Positions 46,539 through 55,215 of a stretch of DNA of 64,000 nt are shown one piece after another. Location: contig NZ_MTBQ01000001.1 of NCBI RefSeq assembly GCF_002153375.1, forward strand, positions 124,001-188,000, written 5' to 3'. A model generated the notes under the pieces. The model was not told the DNA's origin. It saw only the letters and a program-made list of their open reading frames with translations, and made no database searches. Positions within the stretch are counted from its first letter, which is position 1. Each line of letters starts with the position of its first letter. Both the position numbers and the translations under genes were made by a program. The stretch comes from Oceanobacillus rekensis. GTDB lineage: Bacteria > Bacillota > Bacilli > Bacillales > Amphibacillaceae.

Positions 46539-46977
46539 CTGATTGTTAAGTCCCTTGCCGTCCTTTTTTCAATTTTAGCTGCTACTTAATACCTTGTCAT
46601 TTTAGACTATCTTGCATCTGTTTTTATCGATATTTTGTTTGAATGTGGATATCGCTAACGACATTTCCTGAAATTTTATACACTAAGTGAATTTCAACCT
46701 AAAAAAGTCGAAATCCCGTATATAAGGATTCAACTTTTTTAGAAGCACCATTTACTTTAAGTACACCATTTTACAATCTTCCTTACAAACAAAAAACTAA
46801 ACATCTTACTATGCTGCTCTATTCCGATACAGTAATTGCATTTAATATGCATTAAGAAGAAAAATACTGAGTTTCTCAGTAGAATCTAAGATATATAGTT
46901 CTCTAGAATAGACATTACTTATATCACTCATTAGCTACAAGAGGTAGTTGCCTAAGCATACCGATCTCTCTGAAATC
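46539..46977. other. Gap between CBO0543 pseudogene and LLM oxidoreductase
   Basis: No gene seen. A hairpin with AAAAAAGTCGAAATCC / GGATTCAACTTTTTT arms (about 46699-46743, one bulge) looks like an intrinsic terminator and could end the ADP-ribosylation operon read on the minus strand. Confidence 0.5.
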
Positions 46978-47985
46978 CTAATTGAATGCTCTAGCCAATA
47001 ATTCAATTGCTTTTTTCCGGGCTTCCAATCCTGGCATAAGCGGTACTAACAGGACTTCATGAGCCTTAAATTGGGTAATCATCTCATTTAATTGTTCTGT
47101 GACACTTTCAATATCGCCCACCACCATCTGGATTCGATTCGCTTGAATGATTGCCTTTTCCTCTTCCGTATATGAATAATTTCGAGCTGTTTCAACTGAT
47201 GGAAATTCTGTCAAATGGCCAAAATCATCCGTGCCGAGTAACCAGAAATCTAAGGCTTCTGCGTATTCTTCCGCTTGTTTATTCGTTTCAGCAACGACAA
47301 CAAACGGGGCAATGGACACTTTTGGTTCTGGCATGAAGGATGAAGGTTGAAATTCATTACGATATGTCTCCGCTGCCTGGATACCAATATTCAATTTATT
47401 AATGCCTGCAAGTGGGAACAATCCAAACGTATAGCCAATTCCTAATTTTGCAGCCAATTTGGCATTTCTGACACTTGTTGATAACAACCACATCTGAGGA
47501 AGGGTTGAAATAACAGGGTTAGCGGTAATCCCAGAGAAACGATGGTTTCCATCCACTTGGTCGCTCAAATACTTGGTCAAATCAACAATACTCTGCTCGT
47601 AACTGAGTTTACTCTTTTTATTCTCATTCAATGAACGATTCACAATGGGCGTTCCTACCGTATTGCCTATTCCCAAATCAATTCGACCAGGATGAAAAGC
47701 TTCGAGAATCCGAAAATTTTCAGCTACTTTATAAGGACTATAATGCGGAATCATTACACCGCCCGAACCGATTCGGATCCGCTCTGTCGCATCTGCTAAA
47801 CGCATCATGATCAGTTCCGGTGAACTACTGGCAAACGCAGGAACATTATGATGTTCTGCCATCCAAAACCGTTCGTAACCTAAGACCTCAGCTAATTGAG
47901 CTAGCTTAATTGCATTCTGTAAAGCTTCTTGGGCATTGCTACCTTCATCAATTTGAGCGTAATCTAAAATCCCTAATTCAACCAA
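46978..47985 (-). CDS. LLM-class (luciferase-like) flavin-dependent oxidoreductase of the SirTM locus
   Basis: Flavin-dependent oxidoreductase with the bacterial luciferase fold; substrate unknown. The 335-aa protein contains LGYERFWMAEHHNVPAFASSSPELIMM, IRIGSGGVMIPHYSPYKVAENFRILEAFHPGRIDLGIG, the signature of the MsnO8/YhbW-like LLM group. Last gene of the minus-strand run GcvH-L, macrodomain, SirTM, lplA2, LLM, 30 bases after lplA2. Luciferase-like genes are known companions of extended SirTM loci. Confidence 0.9.
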   Translation of the reverse strand: MVELGILDYAQIDEGSNAQEALQNAIKLAQLAEVLGYERFWMAEHHNVPAFASSSPELIMMRLADATERIRIGSGGVMIPHYSPYKVAENFRILEAFHPGRIDLGIGNTVGTPIVNRSLNENKKSKLSYEQSIVDLTKYLSDQVDGNHRFSGITANPVISTLPQMWLLSTSVRNAKLAAKLGIGYTFGLFPLAGINKLNIGIQAAETYRNEFQPSSFMPEPKVSIAPFVVVAETNKQAEEYAEALDFWLLGTDDFGHLTEFPSVETARNYSYTEEEKAIIQANRIQMVVGDIESVTEQLNEMITQFKAHEVLLVPLMPGLEARKKAIELLARAFN

Positions 47986-48015
47986 TTTTACCCTTCTTTC
48001 TAAATCTCATGGCAC

Positions 48016-49047
48016 TTATACTTTTTCACTTAAGATAAAGCTAACTAATTCTTCATTCGTTAGTTTCCCGAAATAATTATTCAAATTCAACGGCCTTAAC
48101 GCTTTTAATAAGTCCTCTTTTCTTAACCGTACACCGACTAATGCTTCTTCCACATCTTTTATATCTTTTGTTCCGAAGAAGTCACCTGTAATCTGGAGCG
48201 CAGCAATTTTAGCGTGCTCAATCGTTAAGCCGACACTAATCGTTCCAATTGAAAAACGTTCTGTCAAACGATATTCAAACTCATTAAAGCGACCATAGTT
48301 CCAGTCCCAATTGTTGTATTTCTCAGCGGCAATTTTATCCACACCCGCCCAATCTTCTGGTGTTAGTTCATAACGCTTCGCTTCACTAACGTTAGTAATT
48401 TCAAGTAGTTGGCAAATCATATAATCAGTAAAGTCCCAGACCGTCATTTCCTGGTATTCTGGTGCTAAATGTGGACGGATTGATCCTACTCGACTACGTA
48501 CAGATTGAATCCCATGTGATTTAATTTTCTTTTGGTTTGGATTCAATACGGACACCATTGCTTCATAATTAGGATCTAACAGTAACGAATACCCAGCATA
48601 TACGCGACCATTCTGTAAGGTCATCGCTGCACCAGAAATTTTCTTGCCATCTAAAACTAAATCATTACGACCTTTTTGTTCTAAATGTTCTACACCTAAA
48701 TTCTCAAGTGCTTTGACGACCGGTTCATACAAACGTGCATAGTTTCCATGAATGTCAGTACTGCCATCGAATAAGAAACAAAAACTCATATTGCGATCAT
48801 CGAGGTAAATCGCACCGCCACCTGTTTCCCGGCGAATGATTTTAATATCATGTGCATCCATATAAGGCTGATTCACTTCCTCGTATGCATTTTGGAATTT
48901 GCCAATTTGAACAGCTGGTTGCATCATGTATGGAAACAAAACATCATCATCTAAGAAAATATGGTCTTTCACATATTCTTGTAAAGCCATTGCCATTCCT
49001 GGATCATAAATCCATTCTCCATTACGCTTCGATTCAATTAAATACAT
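48016..49047 (-). CDS. lplA2: Lipoate-protein ligase, SirTM-associated (LplA2 type)
   Basis: Activates lipoate with ATP and attaches it to a lysine of an acceptor, here most likely GcvH-L of the same operon. The 343-aa protein has the BPL/LplA catalytic domain: RRETGGGAIYLDDRNMSFCF, GRNDLVLDGKKISGAAM and RVYAGYSLLLD, and a C-terminal lipoate-ligase accessory domain. The ATG at 49047 lies 7 bases after GGAGG. It overlaps the region between sirTM and LLM with minimal gaps (sirTM stop at 49065). Confidence 0.9.
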   Translation of the reverse strand: MYLIESKRNGEWIYDPGMAMALQEYVKDHIFLDDDVLFPYMMQPAVQIGKFQNAYEEVNQPYMDAHDIKIIRRETGGGAIYLDDRNMSFCFLFDGSTDIHGNYARLYEPVVKALENLGVEHLEQKGRNDLVLDGKKISGAAMTLQNGRVYAGYSLLLDPNYEAMVSVLNPNQKKIKSHGIQSVRSRVGSIRPHLAPEYQEMTVWDFTDYMICQLLEITNVSEAKRYELTPEDWAGVDKIAAEKYNNWDWNYGRFNEFEYRLTERFSIGTISVGLTIEHAKIAALQITGDFFGTKDIKDVEEALVGVRLRKEDLLKALRPLNLNNYFGKLTNEELVSFILSEKV

Positions 49048-49064
49048 TTGCTTGCCTCCATTAT

Positions 49065-49943
49065 TCACTTGCTAATCGTATGTATCACTTCAGCAATATC
49101 TTCATCAATTCTTATTGTTTGCGGACGAATTGCATGTGGAATGAAGTAATCTTTTTGATTCATTGTCACATACAACGCTTTCTCATTTTCTTCCGTCATT
49201 TGTTGGAAAGGATGTTTAATAAATTGTGGGGTAGTATGTCCCACGCCAATTTCCAAAAATAACACTTTCTTATCTTTATTTTCTTTTAAGAATTGTTCAT
49301 AACGTTCTTTCTGTTCATGAAAATGACCATCTTCGACCATTCCCTTTTCTTCATTACGTTTATTAACTTCCAAAACGACTCCACATTTCGGACAATGAGG
49401 AACTAAATTGGCAGGTATCTTCATATCCGACTGTTCTCGGGCCATTTGGCGAATTAAGGCCTCATCTTGATACGTCTGTTGATGACAGTGGTCAGAACAT
49501 TGCCACAACCCGTATTCCCCTTGAATACGAAACACTTTATCCATATCAAACTCCGATGCATAAAACGCATTATCGGCATTCGTCGTAATAACATGATAAT
49601 TCTTATCCGTCATCTTAAATCGCAAATCGATATATGCTTGTCCCGCTGGTTGATCAAAGAAATTTAACAGACTGAAGCGACTTTGAAAAGCCCAATATTC
49701 TTGTTCATCTTCAAAATCAAATAGACTTGCTTGTAACATGTCAAAGAGGCGATACTTTGTAATAAAGTCAGGAAAAGCGTCCGTAAATCGTTTCCCTACA
49801 TAAGTAAAACCAGTCGCTGCAGACATTCCTGCACCAATCCCAATGACAACTGCCTCAGCTTCATCAATTAATTGGTTTAATAACTCGGCTTGTGTCAATG
49901 ATGATTCCATCATTAATGTCTGCCAATGTTTAAGTTGTGGCAT
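49065..49943 (-). CDS. sirTM: Class M sirtuin, protein ADP-ribosyltransferase (SirTM)
   Basis: Sir2-fold NAD enzyme of the class that mono-ADP-ribosylates lipoylated GcvH-L. NAD-binding residues are visible as [15 protein letters not shown] (about 32-46) and TTNADNAF (about 120-127). The position of the canonical catalytic His is Gln (RIQGEYG, Q141), the substitution described for class M, so deacetylase activity is not expected. Zinc ligands: WQCSDHC and PHCPKCG. ATG follows AGGGGA by 5 bases. 292 aa, 9 bases after the macrodomain gene. Confidence 0.92.
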   Translation of the reverse strand: MPQLKHWQTLMMESSLTQAELLNQLIDEAEAVVIGIGAGMSAATGFTYVGKRFTDAFPDFITKYRLFDMLQASLFDFEDEQEYWAFQSRFSLLNFFDQPAGQAYIDLRFKMTDKNYHVITTNADNAFYASEFDMDKVFRIQGEYGLWQCSDHCHQQTYQDEALIRQMAREQSDMKIPANLVPHCPKCGVVLEVNKRNEEKGMVEDGHFHEQKERYEQFLKENKDKKVLFLEIGVGHTTPQFIKHPFQQMTEENEKALYVTMNQKDYFIPHAIRPQTIRIDEDIAEVIHTISK

Positions 49944-49952
49944 AACAATCCC

Positions 49953-50735
49953 CTATTCTTTCCTCGCTAATAATGTCTGATAAATTTGTAAATCCTCATC
50001 TTTAAACACATTAAAAATAACATGAAGCTTTGACCTAGTATCTCTTATGTATTCTGTCACCGTTTGAATCGCAATTTCAGCAGCGCGTTGATTAGGGAAA
50101 TTAAATTCACCTGTCGAAATGCAGCAAAAGGCAATGTTGCCTAATTGATATTCATCGGCTAATGCTAAACAAGAATAATAAGAAGAGGCCAGTAATTGTT
50201 CTCTTAAAGGTGAGACACCACGTTGGTCGATAAATGGCCCAACTGTATGAATACAAAAATTTGACGGTAAATTATAAGCCTTTGTAATTTTCGCTTTCCC
50301 AATTGGCTCTTTGCGACCTTGTGCTTTTATTAGCTCATCACATTCTAATCGCAATTGTACGCCTGCACGGGTATGAATAATATTGTCGATACATTGATGA
50401 TTTGCTTGCATGCAACCTAGAAACTCACTATTAGCTGCATTAACAATTGCATCAATTGCCAGACACGTAATATCACCTTGCCATAAATAAAGTTGCGGCT
50501 GAATAGCTTCTAAATCATGCAGGGAGGTTACGTGTCGTTCGTTATTCCACTGTGTTAAGAAAGCATCTTGAACCTTAACAAATTGCTCTGAGATTGGTTC
50601 AGGCTGTCGGATATTACACAGAGCTCGAAACAACGCTATTTTTTCATCTACTGTATCCGTTTTATACTGCTTCATTTTTTCATTATCTTTCAATAAATAA
50701 TCAATTAGATAATCCAATCTAGCATCTTGATCCAT
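49953..50735 (-). CDS. Zinc-dependent macrodomain, protein-ADP-ribose hydrolase
   Basis: Reverses SirTM-type modification by hydrolysing protein-linked ADP-ribose. The 260-aa protein has a helical N-terminal extension (about 1-75) and a macrodomain with ADP-ribose loop IDAIVNAANSEFLGCMQANH. The Cys-x5-His-x-Cys arrangement in GCMQANHQCIDNIIH is the zinc site of the SirTM-linked macrodomain group. HTVGPFI and CCISTGEFNFPNQRAAEIAI are further hallmarks. Encoded between gcvH-L and sirTM, as in Staphylococcus and Streptococcus loci. Confidence 0.92.
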   Translation of the reverse strand: MDQDARLDYLIDYLLKDNEKMKQYKTDTVDEKIALFRALCNIRQPEPISEQFVKVQDAFLTQWNNERHVTSLHDLEAIQPQLYLWQGDITCLAIDAIVNAANSEFLGCMQANHQCIDNIIHTRAGVQLRLECDELIKAQGRKEPIGKAKITKAYNLPSNFCIHTVGPFIDQRGVSPLREQLLASSYYSCLALADEYQLGNIAFCCISTGEFNFPNQRAAEIAIQTVTEYIRDTRSKLHVIFNVFKDEDLQIYQTLLARKE

Positions 50736-50837
50736 AACGTACTCCTTGCGAAATATACTAAAAAAAAATAAAACTATTACGACTGATCAGCACTCTGACT
50801 TAAGATAAATGAATAGGCTCTACCAAGCATTTATTAA

Positions 50838-51170
50838 TTAAGCTTCTTCTAATAGGTTAAATGCTTCTTCATCCACGTTTGTTAATTTTACTACCCAGTT
50901 TTCTTCCGTTTTGGCTGAGTTTAGTAGGGTTGGTTCACTTATTGCGACTTCATTGCGCCCAACAATTTTTCCAGCCAATGGAGAAGCCAGATCAATAACA
51001 GTCTTTGAAGCTTCTATGTTTGCAATTGTATCATCCACGTTAAGTGTATCCTCATTCATGTATTCTACAAATCCAACTGTACCAATATCATCTTGCAATT
51101 CTGGTGTCATACTTAACGTATAAACGTCATCATTTTTTTCTATAAATAAGAAATTCCCTCGCTTTTTCAT
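50838..51170 (-). CDS. gcvH-L: GcvH-like lipoyl acceptor protein (GcvH-L)
   Basis: Lipoyl-domain protein of 110 aa, shorter than glycine-cleavage H protein, and the presumed substrate of the operon. The lipoyl lysine is in [16 protein letters not shown] (K56). Asp27-Asp28 (PELQDDIG) lies where the ADP-ribosylated Asp of the staphylococcal homologue is reported, numbering from memory. No other gcv genes are nearby, so it is not the glycine-cleavage H protein. Heads the minus-strand operon; a palindrome in its promoter region may be an operator. Confidence 0.9.
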   Translation of the reverse strand: MKKRGNFLFIEKNDDVYTLSMTPELQDDIGTVGFVEYMNEDTLNVDDTIANIEASKTVIDLASPLAGKIVGRNEVAISEPTLLNSAKTEENWVVKLTNVDEEAFNLLEEA

Positions 51171-51201
51171 TTCTATTCCTTCTTTCTTATATAAATTTCA
51201 C

Positions 51202-51225
51202 CATGATATATCTAAGTATATCATG
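51202..51225. promoter_or_regulatory. Palindrome in the divergent gcvH-L / OYE promoter region
   Basis: CATGATATA (51202-51210) and TATATCATG (51217-51225) are perfect 9-bp inverted repeats around 6 bases. On the minus strand a TATACT -10-like element overlaps it, with TTTCAC 17 bases upstream, so a bound repressor would block the gcvH-L promoter. On the plus side a TATAAT lies near 51290. Confidence 0.55.
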
Positions 51226-51411
51226 TATTAGCAAGACGTGAAACAGAGTGTCATACTCTTTTGAAAAATGATTGGATGGAAAAGTTATTATAATGAACAA
51301 ATCTATTGGTACAGAGAGAAAAACTGTATTAATTTGACACTACCTGGCATAGGTGATAGCTTTAATTTATTAGTAAATATAGTGCGATGAAGGGAATTGG
51401 AAGATATACAA

Positions 51412-52596
51412 ATGAAGACAACAAAACAATACAGCCCTTTGTTTAAGACAATCGTTCTACCCAATGGTATTGAATTAAATAATCGCTTTGTCCTATCCCC
51501 GATGATTACGAATTCTTCAACTATTGAAGGTTATGTAACTGGGGAAGATTTGGCTTATGCGGAAAGACGAGCTCGTTCATCACCTCTCCAAATTACAGGC
51601 GCTGCGTATATCGAAGAATACGGGCAACTGTTTGAATATGGTTTTAGTATCGATGATGATCGTAGTATCGAAGGACTCAAACAACTTGCTCAAGCGATGA
51701 AAAAAGATGGCTCTAAGGCAATTATTCAATTAACCCACGCCGGTCGTTTCTCCAAAATATCGCTTAAGGATTTCGGTGTCGTTTATGGTCCAAGTAAAAT
51801 GAACTTGAAGAGTCCCGTTGAACATACCGTCTTATCAATGTCCAAACGCAAAATCAGGCATGTCATTATCCAATATGCTGACGCAACCCGTCGTGCGATT
51901 AAGGCCGGTTTTGATGGAGTTGAAATTTCAAGTGCTCAGCGTTTGTTAATTCAAACATTCTTATCCACTTATTCAAACCAGCGTGATGATGAATACGGTG
52001 CCCAAAACATTGAAAATCGTTCACGTTTTGGTATCGAAGTGATGGAGGCTGTCCAAAAAGTTATTGATGAAGAAGCACCAGATGGCTTTATTTTCGGGTT
52101 TAGAGGCACTCCAGAAGAAACGCGCGGAAATGAAATTGGCTACAGTGTAGAAGACTTCCTTTATTTCATGAATCGAATCATGGAAGTAGCAAATATCCAA
52201 TACTTGGCCACTGCAAGTTGGGGAAGGAACATTTATAAACAAACGATTCGCCAGGGTAAATTTAAACATAAATTTATGAATCAAGTTGTATATGAACATA
52301 TCGCTGGTCGTATTCCGGTTATGGCCACTGGTGGCATCAACTCACCGGAAAAGGCACTAGAAGCCCTCCAATTTTCTGATATGGTTGGTATGTCTACACC
52401 TTTTGTTACTGAACCTGACTTTGTTATCAAATTAAAAGAAGGCCGGGAAGATGAGATTAATTTAGGGCTTTCTCCAGAAGAGCTTGCCGATTTAGCGATT
52501 CCTGAAAGAGCCTTTAAAGACATTGTTGAATTAATGGATATCGGCGGATCGCTTTCAGAGGTAACACGTTATGAATTACGCAAATTGTATAAATAA
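51412..52596 (+). CDS. Old-Yellow-Enzyme-like NADH:flavin oxidoreductase of the SirTM locus
   Basis: FMN-binding TIM barrel. The start at 51412 (MKTTKQYSPLFKTIVL, 394 aa) lies downstream of a GGAAG-like site; an in-frame GTG/TTG-type extension to 51397 is possible. Motifs: NRFVLSPMITNSSTIEGYVT, IIQLTHAGRFSKI, STYSNQRDDEYGAQNIENRSRF and MATGGINSPEKALEAL. The usual EIHxAxGYLI active-site segment reads EISSAQRLLI, so the substrate-binding His and Asn are replaced. It diverges from gcvH-L; OYE-like genes accompany extended SirTM loci. Confidence 0.88.
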   Translation: MKTTKQYSPLFKTIVLPNGIELNNRFVLSPMITNSSTIEGYVTGEDLAYAERRARSSPLQITGAAYIEEYGQLFEYGFSIDDDRSIEGLKQLAQAMKKDGSKAIIQLTHAGRFSKISLKDFGVVYGPSKMNLKSPVEHTVLSMSKRKIRHVIIQYADATRRAIKAGFDGVEISSAQRLLIQTFLSTYSNQRDDEYGAQNIENRSRFGIEVMEAVQKVIDEEAPDGFIFGFRGTPEETRGNEIGYSVEDFLYFMNRIMEVANIQYLATASWGRNIYKQTIRQGKFKHKFMNQVVYEHIAGRIPVMATGGINSPEKALEALQFSDMVGMSTPFVTEPDFVIKLKEGREDEINLGLSPEELADLAIPERAFKDIVELMDIGGSLSEVTRYELRKLYK

Positions 52597-52613
52597 TACT
52601 AGACAATCACACA

Positions 52614-52664
52614 AAAAAACACCAATCCTTATTAAACTCGTTTAGTGGTAAGGCTTGGTGTTTA
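52614..52664 (+). terminator. Terminator after the OYE-like gene
   Basis: Arms AAACACCAATCCTTA (52617-52631) and TAAGGCTTGGTGTTT (52649-52663) match at 14 of 15 positions. Followed by an AT-rich tract. Confidence 0.75.
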
Positions 52665-52773
52665 AATTTATATATTAATATGGCATCGTCTTTGCAACGT
52701 CTGTCCTTCACTACTGCTTGCACGGCCAAAAAGAATCTGCCAACAGATACGTGTTTCTGAATCAAGTTGATAA

Positions 52774-52911
52774 ATGTTTAGCAAAGGAAATCCTTCAGAA
52801 GCATTGGATGTCCTTTTTTATTTTCAAAAGAAAGATGATCATTTTGATGACCGCCTTGTTGAATTCTTGCACCAATTAGCTATTAAATTTATTTCTTATT
52901 TCGAAGGTTAA
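52774..52911 (+). pseudogene. Short coding remnant (45 codons), family not recognised
   Basis: An ATG frame reads FSKGNPSEALDVLFYFQKKD and ends with DDRLVEFLHQLAIKFISYFEG. Composition is protein-like and the end is helical, but there is no ribosome-binding site; it is probably the 3' end of a deleted gene. The preceding 100 bases (from 52680) contain no better start. Confidence 0.3.
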
Positions 52912-52984
52912 CAAAAACTAAAAATGAAAATAATATAAAGAAAACAATACCAACACCAAGCAATATGTCAATAATCCATCCCAT
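52889..52984 (-). CDS. 31-aa single-pass membrane protein, hypothetical
   Basis: Reads MGWIIDILLGVGIVFFILFS then FLVFVNLRNKK, one hydrophobic helix with a positive tail. ATG follows a run of seven Gs at 5 bases. Tiny membrane proteins of this shape are common, but no family is recognised, and its location among remnants argues for caution. Confidence 0.4.
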   Translation of the reverse strand: MGWIIDILLGVGIVFFILFSFLVFVNLRNKK

Positions 52985-53049
52985 AAAAACCCCCCCATTA
53001 AAGCAATTATGTTCTCCCGTCTTGAAACATACGTTTACTTATCTTGTTC

Positions 53050-53115
53050 AACAAATCCTGCTCCCTTAGTTAAAAAAGACCATTGTATTGACGATTTCCT
53101 TGTTGTGTTAAAGCA
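53050..53115. repeat. Dispersed intergenic repeat, copy A
   Basis: A segment beginning CCTGCTCCCTTAGTTAAAAA, then AGACC, and ending GTTAAAGCACC resembles positions 56247-56313 (about three quarters identical by eye). The surrounding 53009-53378 contains no supported gene; a 72-codon frame across it is repeat-derived. Confidence 0.5.
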
Positions 53116-53378
53116 CCAGATTGTGGAAAATCTTTTTCTATTGAATAGTATCGGTGTACTGCGCAGCTGGAAAGTTGTTCTTCTTAAGATTAAGCGCCCT
53201 ACAGATCAAAAAGAGATAGTGGGTTAATCCTTTACATCTTCCTTGTATATTTCACTAACTAGCTGCCAAAACGCGTTGTTTTCTTTATTTTTCGGTCCAA
53301 GCCTATTACAATTTTCATATTGAGGCTTTGAATTCCTTTATTTTTTGCATTAAACCCTAATAAAATTTTCAGAGGTAA

Positions 53379-54047
53379 CTAATTATTATCTCGTTTGTTA
53401 ACTTCAATCGTAATGAACTCCGGCAAATAGCTGGGAGTACATCCTTTTGCTACTATTTCATCTTTGTAAAGACCCGTTTTCTCACCAAGTTTAATACAAC
53501 GTGCGCGATTCTTTTCATCATAAACGCCTATCCAGCCTGCGGTGAAATTCATAGCCCATTGAACTTCCGGTTTTTCCTGCGTAATATTAGCTTCTAATGC
53601 AGATAGCAAGTCTGCGGTGTTATCAGGCGGTGTTTGACCAGTCCATCTCAATCGCCCTTGATAATACCAGAAAGCTCGCCTTTGAAGAGCAGAAGGACTA
53701 TTTTCCCATGACTCCATCAATGCAATTTTCTTCTTGTCTTAGGTGAGCTGATTAGCCATTAACCAATCCATTAAGTTATTTCGCTCATCAAAAGTGTGAG
53801 TCTGCATATCCTTATCAAGCTTATTTAGCACATCTTGTGAAAGAAGTTTTTTGTCCATAATTAAGATTGCTAATAGTCTGGGCAAAAACTCTTCGGTTGA
53901 CCAAAGTTCCATAGCTAGTTCGTGATCTTTTTTAATGTCCTTCGCGATTTTTCGTAAGTCGCCTAGCTTAGTTTTACTATTGATCTGAGGGAGAATGTTT
54001 TCTGCTTTTGCAGAGCGTTTTATTTCTGTACCTTTATTTTCATTCAT
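53379..54047 (-). pseudogene. DNA alkylation repair protein (AlkD family), split by an in-frame stop
   Basis: The two halves are in the same frame and together span 222 codons, normal for AlkD-type HEAT-repeat glycosylase relatives. The first half starts MNENKGTEIKRSAK after AAGGAG and contains KLGDLRKIAKDIKKDHELAMELW; the second contains RAFWYYQGRLRW and VQWAMNFTAGWIGVY. A TAA at about 53739-53741 (after LMANQLT) interrupts them, followed immediately by DKKKIALMESW. A second ATG just after the stop could allow reinitiation, but without a ribosome-binding site. Most likely non-functional. Confidence 0.72.
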
Positions 54048-54464
54048 TTTATACAACTCCTTTATTAAAGCACTGTTTCATAATATGTCCTTGACAGGAT
54101 TTATCAAGAACTTAATTTCGTTATAAGTCTCATTGCAGTGGTGTGCCTCCAAAGTTTACCTTTTTTAATATTGTAGCATATATCGTATTAAAGCCTTCTC
54201 CACCTATAATAGAAGAGCAACCATCTTTAATATAATAGTAACATTTACTTTTAATTGGATACGAAAAGAGCATTCCTTTTTAAAGAAACGCTCCAGTGTG
54301 TTTAAGTAGATTGGATTTCACTAGAAGTCTGGATGAACGTTATCCCAAAGATCTATTCGAGAAGCATTTCAACGGACTTACCAGCGGGATGCAACAAGTT
54401 TAATTGATTTTTTATAAACGAGATCGAACCAATAATAGAACATGATCTCCATTATTCTTTTAAA
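54048..54464. other. Gap between AlkD pseudogene and group II intron
   Basis: No gene supported. A short plus-strand frame near 54330-54402 (SLDERYPKDLFEKHFNGLTS, then GMQQV and a stop) looks like the tail of a deleted gene. A hairpin-like segment lies around 54265-54300 (GAGCATTCC...). Confidence 0.4.
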
Positions 54465-54544
54465 ATCGAGTAGGAGGGTAAGTTAAATAACTTTCCTCTC
54501 CTCTCACACCACCGTACGTACGGTTCCGTATACGGCGGTTCAAT

Positions 54545-54850
54545 TTATATCGCAGTGTGTACTCTTAAATAGTAATCTTGGGCAAAGGGGATACCCCTTT
54601 GCCTTAAGCGTTTGTTAGATAATGCTCTTTGGACCACCTTCGATAGTCCAATGAAGCGATAACCTTTTCGACAGAACGTTAAACCTTTCGCTTCCACTTT
54701 GGGTATGCCAAGCTTGACAAGTGATTTTATTCTCTTCTTGCTGTTTTTCCATTGCTTCCAAATTATTACTCGCAACCTAGAGCGAAGTTTTGCGTCTATT
54801 CTCCAAGCGCTTTCTTCATGTTGGCTATCTTAAAGTAATTGATCCATCCA
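54545..54850 (-). pseudogene. Group II intron reverse transcriptase/maturase, C-terminal fragment
   Basis: From about 54850 the minus strand reads GWINYFKIANMKKALGE, then after a frameshift IDAKLRSRLRVIIWKQWKN and GYRFIGLSKVVQRALSNKRL, ending YYLRVHTAI at 54545. This is the maturase (X domain) end of LtrA-type proteins. It has lost everything upstream and cannot be functional. Confidence 0.8.
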
Positions 54851-54874
54851 AAAATGACCTGTTTAAGTTTGACG

Positions 54875-55215
54875 ATTCTCACATCTAGAGAAATACTCCA
54901 ATTCCGTTTTGTCAATAAAGGTGCAAGTGGAGTAGACGGAGTGACTGTGGAAGAATTGAAGGAACATCTTAAGGAACATAAGGATGAACTCCGTGCTCAA
55001 ATCCGGAAAAGAAAATACCAACCAGCGCCGGCACTGCGAGTAGAAATCCAAAATGGGAAAATGCGTAAATTAGGTATTCTAACAGTTGTCGACAGATTGG
55101 TACAACAAGCAATCAGTCAAAAACTCAGTCCTATATTCGAGAAACAATTCAGCGAATACAGCTACGGTTTCCGACCAGAAAGAAGCTGTGAAATGGCAAT
55201 TATTCAAGCTCTCTA
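54875..55215 (+). pseudogene. Group II intron reverse transcriptase, N-terminal fragment in inverted orientation
   Basis: Plus-strand frame with VNKGASGVDGVTVEELKEHL, RKRKYQPAPALRVEI and VVDRLVQQAISQKLSPIFEK, then YSYGFRPERSCEMAI, i.e. RT blocks 0-2 of an LtrA-type protein. After about 55215 the similarity stops and the reading frame runs into inverted intron RNA sequence. The PxPNGK motif is shortened (EIQNGK). Orientation is opposite to the rest of the intron. Confidence 0.8.

Noticed and set aside
49065-49943. Annotation as NAD-dependent protein deacetylase
   Set aside because: The catalytic His position is Gln (RIQGEYG), which fits the ADP-ribosylating class M instead.
50838-51170. Annotation as glycine cleavage system H protein
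   Set aside because: Shorter than GcvH, no other gcv genes nearby, and genetically linked to SirTM and a macrodomain.
53009-53227. 72-codon plus-strand open frame
   Set aside because: Most of it overlaps the dispersed repeat shared with 56247-56315; no ribosome-binding site.
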